A DNA stretch of 64,000 bases from Aptenodytes patagonicus (taxonomy: Eukaryota; Chordata; Aves; Sphenisciformes; Spheniscidae). Every line of letters begins with the position of its first letter. Within the stretch, counting starts at the first letter, position 1. This document shows, piece by piece, positions 55,498 to 64,000 of this stretch. Where the stretch lies: NCBI RefSeq assembly GCF_965638725.1, contig NC_134974.1, forward strand, positions 2,316,143 to 2,380,142, read 5' to 3'. Made by a program: the position numbers and the translations under genes. The notes beneath the pieces were generated by a model. That model ran no database searches. It had not been told where the DNA came from and saw nothing but the letters and a program-made list of their open reading frames with translations.

Positions 55498-58400
55498 CTG
55501 TAAAGAGAGAGGAAACTGGTTTTAGCCACCGAGCACTTAGCTTGAGGTTTCGGGAAAAAGACAGAGCTCAAAAGGTTACAGGCCAGGAGTCTCAGGTGGA
55601 TTCCTGAGCCCCACCTCCCCGCGAAGGCACTCTGGAAGGCCAGCCTCTCGGTTTCATTAGGAGGATGGCCAAAGCCCGGTGGTTACAGCAGATATTGTTA
55701 ACCTCAATTGACAGCTGCGGAACAGAAAAACACCCTTATCGAGATCACGCAAGGTTAGCGGCGGACCGAGGAAAAATAAGTTAAGAAACCCAACGCACCC
55801 ACAGCCTCAAGCCCGTCCGGATAACGACGTTGAAGAAAAGAGCCATTTACAAGCCTGGCGCGAAGCACCGGGACAAGGCCAGTTCCCCGCCCCGCTGGCG
55901 GAAAGCACGGCAACGAAACCGGCGTCAGAAAGCCGACGAGCTGCCGGTAACGCAGCTCCGACGGGGAGCTGGATTTGCTGCCGCTCGCGCCGCGGGGAAG
56001 ACGGCTCTCACGGGGAACTTGCAGAGATGCTCCGCCATCATCAGACTTAGAGCATAAATATTTTTTTACTCCTTAGCGGCTCCTCCCAAGGCCACGAAAT
56101 CCCAATCCAAAAGGCTCAAACGTGCACCCTTCCCACTGCCGGCTCCCTCCGAGCCCGCCCTGCCAGCCGAGGCGCTGCCGGACCAGCAGCAAGGTGCTGG
56201 TCACCGGTAAAGCAGGACGGAGGCGGATGGGCTTGCTCTGCGGCTGCAAAGCTTTTAAGGACGGGAGAGAGGGAACCGGATAATCCAGAGGCTTCCCTGC
56301 TCTGGAATACGCTGCCAGGGCCATCAAAGCAGGATCTGCTGCAAGGGGAGGATAAGAAGCAGCCAGGCTGGGTGGACAGGCAGGCGTGCACAGCCAGAGC
56401 GCGGGGCACGGAGAAAGAGGCACCTCTGGGTCCACCTCGCAGCCGTCCCCTGAACTCGGGACCCTACGGGCACTCCCCCCCCCCCATCACCTCCCTATCC
56501 CTAAGGAGGGGGCAAACCTCTCCCGTGGCTCCTCCAAACTCCTCAGCCCGTGCTCACCTGGCGCTACGGAAGCGCAAGTTCCGTGTCAAGGGTGGGGAAA
56601 AGCCACTATCCGGCCTCCCCGCCTCCAGCCCTCCCGAAAACCAGCCAAAGGAGAAGAATTCAGATCTCCCCGGCGCTTCCTCGCCCTCCACGGCGTTACC
56701 GAGCAGGGACGCCCCTGCCCGGCAGCAAACACGGACACAGGGAATATCAGCCAGGCCTTGCACCGGCAGGGAGAGGGAAGAAGGGCTCCGTCCTCACGGC
56801 TACCTCGGCACGGCAACCCCCGTCTGCCAGCTATTCACCCACCAGAAGAAACGAAAAGGGCTGCTCCCCAGGAGGAGAGCGCCCTGGCCAGCCTTCACCT
56901 GGGAGAAGGGCACGTCCAGCTGCACGACCACGCGGCGGTCCCGGGTTCGGCACCGGGGAGCGGGAGAGCTGCTCGCAGGGAACCGCGGGGGCAGCTGGAG
57001 CCTTTAGGGTCGGTTGGAAAAAGATTCCTTTTAGAGGGGAAAAGTTTTCCCCGTTTTCGTTGCGAGAGCCCTCGTTTTGTCCCAGAGCTGTGGATCTGCC
57101 TCAGTTTAGGGCAAAACATTGCCAGATCCAGAAAGCACCCCCGGATCCTCCCTCCCCAGCCCGTCCCGCTGCAGGGCGGCAGGAGAGCGAGCGCTCCCGA
57201 AACCCATGCTCCGGGCAGCGCTTTTTCCAACCCGTGATTTGTGGGGTCTCTGTCCAAAAAAAAAAAAAAAAAATAAAGCCTCCTGACGGAGAGCCTCCGC
57301 TTTCTTTCCTCACCCTTCCCAGACCACAGATAAAAACCCCGCCAGCCTCCCGCGAACCACAGCCTCGAGCCCTCGGCATCAAATCCTGCCACCGAGACCT
57401 GCGGCCTGACAAGGAAGAGGAAAGAAAAAGACGAGGCGCCCGAGCCAAGCGGCACGCCAGCTGCTCCACGCAGCCCAGCGCCTCCCTGGAACTCCCCGAC
57501 GCCCCGCCGAGCTCGAGGAGCGGTCGAATTCCCGGTGCAGCGTTACCGGAGCTGGGCCGCAGGTAAGACGACGTCTCCCAGCCCCGTAACACGACGCCCT
57601 TGCAGAAGCAGCTCCAAATTCACCCACGTCTTTATTTTATTTTTCCTTTTTTTTTTTTTTGCTTCCATGAAACGCAAGCTCCGTCCTCCCGGCCCCTGCC
57701 ACCGCGCAGCTCCCTGTCATTTTCCCCACCGAATCTGCATTTCAGAGAATTCCCTGAAAATGGCACACAAGCCCTCGAGACACCTCAATTAATCTCATTT
57801 TGCTTTCCCCCCCGAAGCAAAGCATTAGCTGGCAATATTTACCAGGCGCTGTGCTTACGCAGGGGCACCTCGCCTGCCAGCTGGAGCGGCTTCAGAGACG
57901 GAGAAGAGGGCGGCGGCGGCGGCAGGGGAGGGGGGATGCCCACAGCAGCTTCGCTCCCAAAACGTTCGTGACGCCCCAGCCTGCGAGGGGAGAGGCCGAG
58001 CGCGGGTTTCCACAAGGGCCCGTTTAGGCAGCCGAACATGTGGTGTATGAGTATAATGGGAACTGATGGGTCATGAGCTCTTAGAAAGGAAAAAAAAAAA
58101 AAAAAATTAAAAAAAAAACCCCAAACAAACCTGTCTGGGGCTTTTGGCTTTGCATCCGTGAATTGCGAGGCCAACGGGAACGGACGCGTGCGTTTGGAAG
58201 AGGAACGTGCGGTGCTCGGCTCCGCGCGGGAGCAAATTGCGGGGCTAAACGCCGCCAGGGAGAGCGAGTCCGGCTGCGCGGCCGGGAGGGGACAGCACGG
58301 AACACCACTTCCGAAGAGAAACTGCAATACGGGGCAGGGGGGGGAGGAAAAAAAAAAAACCCCAAGGGAGCCGCTGGGAAAGGCTCTGCGAAACGCGGAG

Positions 58401-58540
58401 TACTCACAGGCGTCCCCTCTTCAGAGACGTCGGGTCTGAACTGCAAATTAGAAACGAGGAGCAGTGAATGCCTGGCATTTCTTAAAGGTAATGAATAGGT
58501 ACCGAATCAAAAGCTAGGCACTAAAACGCTGGGGCCAGAG

Positions 58541-58642
58541 AGCTCATTTCGTGCTATACCGCCTCATTTCGTGCCATACCGCCTCATTTCGTGCCATACC
58601 GCCTCATTTCGTGCCATACCGCCTCATTTCGTGCTATATCGC
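58541..58642. repeat. 20 bp tandem repeat, five copies
   Basis: Five contiguous copies of CTCATTTCGTGCCATACCGC run with no spacer. The first and last copies have T in place of C (GTGCTATA). The array lies in RNF115 intron 1. Confidence 0.92.
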
Positions 58643-61600
58643 CAGGCTTCAGAGCGATACCGAACCAGGAGGATGTTCTGCGCTGCCTAAAAATCCTTCA
58701 CTTAACTCATTTCCAGCATTTTCCCTGTCAAAACGACCAGGTTAGAAAGGGTTTTTTTTTTTTTAATTTAATTTTATTTTTTTTCCCTAAACTCAGCAGC
58801 AGGCCGTGCCATCGGGGACGCTGCTGCGCTTCCCGGGGCTGCGGGTCTGGTGCGTTTCTGGAAGCTTTCGGACGTTTCTTTTTATGTCCTAAGCCGTATG
58901 GAAATTACCAGCATCTTGCCCAGAAGCTCGAACGTACAGTCAGAGCACGAAGAGAGATAAAAACGGCGTTCGGGATAAATAGCAACAGGGGGGAGGGAGA
59001 AGGGAAACCAGAACAGACGATGGGAGGTGGGTGGGATGCTGCGGAGCCATCGCAGGCACGGAGCGGCACGAGCCCTTCGCCTCACCTCCCCGCTTTCTGC
59101 GAGAGGTTTAGGGACGCATCGGGCAGCCCCCCGGGACCTGCCGGAGCCTCCTGCCCGTGCAGAAAGAGCTCGGCGGGCGCGCCGCGTCCCGAGAACCCCC
59201 ACCCCGACCGTTTTCGGTCGGCACGGGGACCTTATTCCCCCAAGCGGGATCCAGCCACAAGCGCAAAGAGACTTTCCAGGGAGGAACGACAGCATCCTAT
59301 CGCTCCAACTCCCCTTCAGCCTGGTGGTCTGCGTTTCCCAGAAGGAAAATAAAAGAAAATCCCACCAGGAGCCCTCGCTGCCCGCGGCTCTGCCCGACGG
59401 GAGCCCTGCTCACAAGAGACGCGCTAGAGGAAAGCGGCCAGAAGCGGGTGGCACGTACACGGCTGGCCTAAGGGCGTCTGCCAGGGGCGACGTCGCTAGA
59501 CTTGATCCTACACGGGGCGGGGGGGGGGAGGAAAGGACGGACTAGAAGGTTTTTCAGCCACTGGTTTGCGGGTCCGTACACCCGGGCGGTCCCCAAGCAC
59601 CCTTTCACCCCCAAAACAGAGGGAAAGACGCAAAGGCGATTCCAGCTGAGAAGCGAGCAAAGGCGTGCGGCAGCAAACCGGTACTAAGCTTTGAGCTCCC
59701 TGCAGAAAACCGAACATAAAGGCTACAGAGCGCCAGGAGAAGCGGCGCGCGGGTTGCTTTGGCCCATCTACGGCGCCGTCTGGGTGCTCGGGCTGAGCCG
59801 GCAAACGCGCGGCCAGGCTTCTGGCAGAGGCACCGCTCGTGCCTTTGCCCTGTCCGTCGCCCCACCTGGACGCACAGCAAGCCAGGAACCACCAACTCCC
59901 CCCCCCCCAGCCCCCAGCGCCGCGTCCCGCTCAGGGGACGCTACGGCGCCCGAAACGCCAAGCGCCCTGTGCCACACCGGTGAGGCCGTCGTGGCACGGC
60001 ACCTCCCTTCCGCCGTCCGGCCCGTCCTGCCGGCTCAGCCCTCCGTCCCGGCACTTTCAGCACCGTCAGCGTCTTTCCAGCTGAGGCACCAAACCTGAGC
60101 TGCTCCCAGCCACCGCGGCCGAGGGCCCGCAGGCGACGGTGTTGAGTTCGACACCCTCACCCGCGAGGTAGGGCTCAAACCGTCCCCTTCTCGTGTTCTC
60201 CTGGCTACGCCAGGCGCCGGCAACTTGGAGAGGAGACGTCAAAGCAAGCTCCCTGATCAGCAAGGCACGGACTCCGAGGAAGGAGAGAGAATGAGGCAAG
60301 CTGAGAAGTTTTCCCCGGCTCTTGCTCCATCCAGCAGCCGTGCACGCTTCTGCTTGGGTCGCTTGTCCTCCCCTCGACGGCCGCGAGCCCGTCCCACAGC
60401 CCTAACCCTGGACGTAACTTACCTGCCTTCCCCTCTCTTCACCAGGCAGCTACGGGCAGGATAACTCAGCTCCACCACCCCGGGCTTGGCTTTGCCGAAT
60501 TAAACATCCCTCCTGTAACCCCCGCAGCCGCAACGATATTTACTCCTCCTCTTTAAGTACTGGGCAGCATCACTCTGCCCTGTCCAAAGCGGCTTCGCCC
60601 GAGGGGCAGCCGCTCCCTGCGTTAAATAAACCAGAGGGTTTATATCTGACGTGGGTAAAAAGAGAGAGAGACCCAGAGAACCGACCCTAATTCAGCACTT
60701 TAGAGCCACACGATCAAGCTGCAGCTCGCAGAAAGGCCGGGCCTCGCACACCTTAACCCGCGGTTAGGGAAAGACGGCTCCGACGTCCTCACGTGAAGAA
60801 GCAGCGGCAAAACAACCTCCACGGCATCTCTTTCCCCCGGCAGGACGCTGGGGCACTCGTAAGCTCCCGAGATCTGCCGTTGGGCTCTCCCATCGCGCCG
60901 GCACACGAGCCGGGACCATGTCTCTCACCCTTGGAGCCCAACAGCTCCTCCCCAGGTCCCCACTCTTGTCACCTCGACGTGTATTTTTACTGCCCGAGGG
61001 CTCTCCTCACGCTACGCGTCGGCCGCGGAGGCTGCGGCCGGAGGGCGTGGGGAAGCCAGAAGCATAAAGTGTCTTTAAAGAGTCACTCGATGAATTCGCG
61101 GGGGATTGTGACTCCTAAAGCCAACAGCGCAGGTGCAGTCTCCAGCTCAGGAGATGCTTCAGCACAGGGAGGTCTAGGAGAAGGATTGCTCCGTAACCCA
61201 TCGTTTCCCACCACCTCGTCTCTAGTCCCTTCCCTAGTCCCTCTCAGAAAGAAGGTCCAGGGCTGAAATGACCCAAGACAGCTAATTTTATGCAAAAAAA
61301 GGTGTATGTGTGTTTGTTTTTTAAATAAAACCCATTTTGCCAAGAGGAGACGAAGCAGTTGTCACGACGGACAGCAGGCGACACGGAACGCCCTGGGCCA
61401 GCATCCCCCTTCCCTGCTCGCTCCCGTACCGAGCCACGCGCCACCTCCTCTGCCCCGAGGCCGGACCTCAGAGCTCGCTGCTGCTCCTTCCCCCCCCGCC
61501 ACCACCGCCGCAAGGGCAGGGCCCCCGGGGAGACGCAGACGCACGTCGCTGTCGCCGGTGTTACGGACGGGGACGATCGTACCCCAACCTCGACTCCCGT

Positions 61601-62293
61601 TTCCGCATCGCCGCGCGGTTCACCGGCTGATTCGAAGCGTTTCTCTGAGCCGCACCGCGCCGAGCGCGAGGGAAACTCCGTCGCTGAAAACGCCGGACAC
61701 CCGGGCGGCAGCTTTTAACCGCGCGTGGCAGCGGGTTAAAGGAAGGCCCGTCATCCTCGGCCTTCATCCAGAGCTCTTCGAGGGTAAGGAAACGTGAAGC
61801 GGGAACAGCTCCTCTCCTGGCTCGCTCCCAGCTGAGACCGCCCGGCTTCTCACCGGCGAAGGGGAAGGGGGGGTCAGGCCATTTCGGTGGGGACAGGAGC
61901 CTAGCGCGGGTGAAACCGGCCGGCCGTGGCAGGGACGAGCACGAGGATTGCTCCAGCCTCCTCCCACCGCCCCTGGGGAGGGTGGCACGGGGCCGAAACA
62001 AGCACACACGGCAGCAGTCGGCACTGCGGGAGCTGTGTCACCGGGAGAGCCGAAATCCCTGCTTAGCTTTGCCTCTCATCCAGCTGCACGTTCTCTCTCT
62101 CTCTCTCTTGGCTTTTTCCTCCTGTGCTTTAAAATAAAAACAGATCCGCAGGGCTGCGGCCCCCCCCCCGTCAGGACCAAGCGCCCGCCGCGCGCAGCAA
62201 ATTGAAATAGCCGGCGGGGGACATCCTTAAACATCAGCCGGCTTCTCGGCGTCAAACCAGCGCTGCAATCCGGCTGCCCGGGCAGCAATCAAC

Positions 62294-62341
62294 CCAGCGC
62301 GAGCCCCGTCGAGGACCCAGCGCGAGCCCCGTCGAGGACCC
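62294..62341. repeat. 23 bp tandem duplication
   Basis: Two exact copies of a 23 bp unit containing CAGCGCGAGCCCCGTCGAGG are joined head to tail in RNF115 intron 1. Confidence 0.85.
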
Positions 62342-64000
62342 AGCCTCCCATTAAGACTACGGGCTCCTGCCGACACGGAGGCAGCCCCCGACCACCCCAA
62401 AAGGGCCGGAGGCGACCTGTCGAGGTGCCGTCCCCGCTCAGGGCGCCCACGCATCAGGGCGTGCAGGCAGGGAGCGAAGCCTGCGCCGCCTCTGCCCGCT
62501 CCCCGGGAGGTTCCAGCTTGCTGCCGAAGCGAGAAGACGCAGCAGCTTCACCGAGGACGACCGCCGCATCTAAAACCGACGTGCCGGGAGCCCTCGCCAG
62601 GTCCCGGCAGCGAACGCCGCGGCGGCTGTGTCCTCGCTTTGAAAGGAGGCGGCAGCCCCGCGCCTCTAAATCTTGCCCGAGGAGCAGCAGATCCTCCCGC
62701 TCAGAGGGGGTCGGCACAAAGAACAACCTCCCGGACAGACAAACCGTCTGCAGCCGGGGTTTTAGTTTAGGTTGCCGTTATCCTGGTGAGAGCAGTTAGA
62801 AAAAAAAAAAAACCCAAAACAACAAACCAGCGCACTCAGCATTTGTTTTGTTTTTGCAAAGACAGGGAGAGAAGTTACTTGCCTGGGGTGAGCGAAAAAA
62901 AGAGGTCGGCGGCGCGGGACCGTGTCCCGGCCCCGGCAAACGGGTCCAGCTTCTCCCAGCTTATCACTTTCGGTTTTGCAGATCCTCCCCCACGGAGCCA
63001 GCAATTGCTCTGCTGGAGGTAAACTGAGGCAGGGAGCCCAAAAGAAGCCAGCGCTGGGTCAGCTGGGGGCGCGCACAGCCAGCGCTCCTCCTGCAAGGCA
63101 GGGCGACGGCTACGCAGCCTGGAGGGACGAGGGGAACCCTCCGAGGGCCGACCAAAGGGAAGCAGCAAGAGCGGCTCCCCGAGGTCGCCCCACCGCAACC
63201 GCAGGCAGAGCGGCCCCACGGCCACGTCTGCCCCGCAGCTATACCCCCCCACCCCCCGACTCGTCCCCCGGTCACGGGGACAGCACCCACCCAACGCGGC
63301 GGCCGGTTCAGGCCACGCTCCTCAAAGCGCCGAGTAAAGGTCGCGAAAGCCTCTCCCAGTCGAGCCGACTGGACGGGGAAGGGCGTAGAGAAGCTCTGGC
63401 TACGTCTTCCTTCAAAAGGGATGATGCGAAGGAACAGGTTTGGGGACGACCGACGGCAAGCGGCGTCCCCAGCAGGTCACCGGGAACCTGCCCGTCCCCA
63501 TCCCCACCCCAGGGCCAGGCCAGAAGACAGCCGGAGATCTCAAAAGAGCAAAAATGTTCATTACCGTGGCAGGCGCGAGCTCCAAACAGACGTTTTAATA
63601 CCCCCGACTGTAACAACCTGCATTTCTAGACCCACCAAAAGCTCTGCGACACTTGTCCCTACCGAAATCCAGCCATCTCCGGAGGGGAACGAGAGCGGAG
63701 CCCAGCGGGAGAGGCAAAACAACAGCCTCCACCGAGGCCTCAACCCCGAGCTGGGTTTCTGGGTGCTCTTGAAATAGAAACTGGAGCAAGACACGCCGGG
63801 AGAGCCGGGCAAGGCACCCTCCAGGCAGAGGATGCGGCGACCTCTTTAATGCCCACGCAAAGCAGAAGGGACCTCGGTCCGCTCGGGCTCCCGATTTAGA
63901 AGCGAAGGAAACCGCTGGCGGCGCGCCGGATCCCAGCGAAGGAAAAACCAGCGGAGGTTCGGTGTGAAGGCGTTTCGTGGAGCGGGCCCAGAGTTTTACT

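Larger units (their letters stand above)
55498..64000 (-). other. RNF115: RNF115 intron 1 (incomplete at right edge)
   Basis: The remaining 8.5 kb lies 5' of exon 2 of RNF115. I looked for the expected exon 1 (an ATG followed by HRFFCHFCKGE-like coding) and did not see it, so the intron probably continues beyond 64000. Human intron 1 is also long. It contains a 20 bp tandem repeat at 58541-58640, a 23 bp duplication at 62294-62341 and a CT run near 62092-62108. ORFs here, including one of 338 codons at 56550-57566, have no family resemblance. Confidence 0.6.

Noticed and set aside
58541-58642. CRISPR-like array
   Set aside because: The 20 bp units are contiguous with no spacers, and the context is a vertebrate intron.
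55498-64000. RNF115 exon 1 within the window
   Set aside because: No ATG-initiated exon with the expected CHFC zinc-finger half and a phase-0 donor was seen, so I treat this stretch as intron 1.

Overview
This window is a very GC-rich piece of a vertebrate nuclear genome and is most likely from a bird microchromosome. Genes are spliced with GT/AG introns, promoters are CpG islands, introns are short in the gene-dense part, poly-C/poly-G tracts and minisatellites are abundant, and no mammalian SINEs are seen. The gene set (RBM8A, LIX1L, PEX11B, ITGA10, RNF115) corresponds to the human 1q21.1 TAR interval. The bird assignment is an inference; exon-level protein matches to these families are clear.

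Layout, left to right. RBM8A (minus strand, exons 1-2 only) runs off the left edge behind a promoter with an array of YY1-type sites. LIX1L (minus, 6 exons, 15220-4684) has a 3.4 kb 3'UTR ending near 1225. A roughly 0.8 kb CpG-rich bidirectional promoter with six CCAAT boxes separates LIX1L from PEX11B (plus, 4 exons, 16056-17498). An 8 kb gene-poor stretch with AT-rich duplicated modules and G-rich minisatellites follows. A Toll-like receptor gene of the TLR1/TLR2 subfamily (plus, 25739 to about 28200) then lies immediately upstream of ITGA10 (plus, 30 coding exons, 29080-43832). RNF115 (minus, exons 2-9, 55497-46725) converges on ITGA10 tail to tail, and its first intron fills the right end.

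The most noteworthy item is the TLR gene between PEX11B and ITGA10. I know of no TLR at this locus in human or in the standard chicken TLR set, so it may be an overlooked or rarely assembled avian TLR. As printed its reading frame is interrupted by three one-base indels. ITGA10, which shares its composition, carries similar indels in about half a dozen exons, and two partially overlapping copies of ITGA10 exons 4-7 flank a 100-N gap. Where the copies disagree, one of them usually keeps the frame. I therefore read the breaks in both genes mainly as consensus errors in homopolymer-rich DNA and the exon duplication as a false assembly duplication.

The genes do not form a pathway. They encode an exon-junction-complex core protein (RBM8A), a dsRNA-binding-like protein (LIX1L), a peroxisome division factor (PEX11B), an innate immune receptor, a collagen-binding integrin alpha chain, and a RING E3 ligase (RNF115). 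No rRNA, tRNA, CRISPR array, retroviral or other virus-derived element was recognised.
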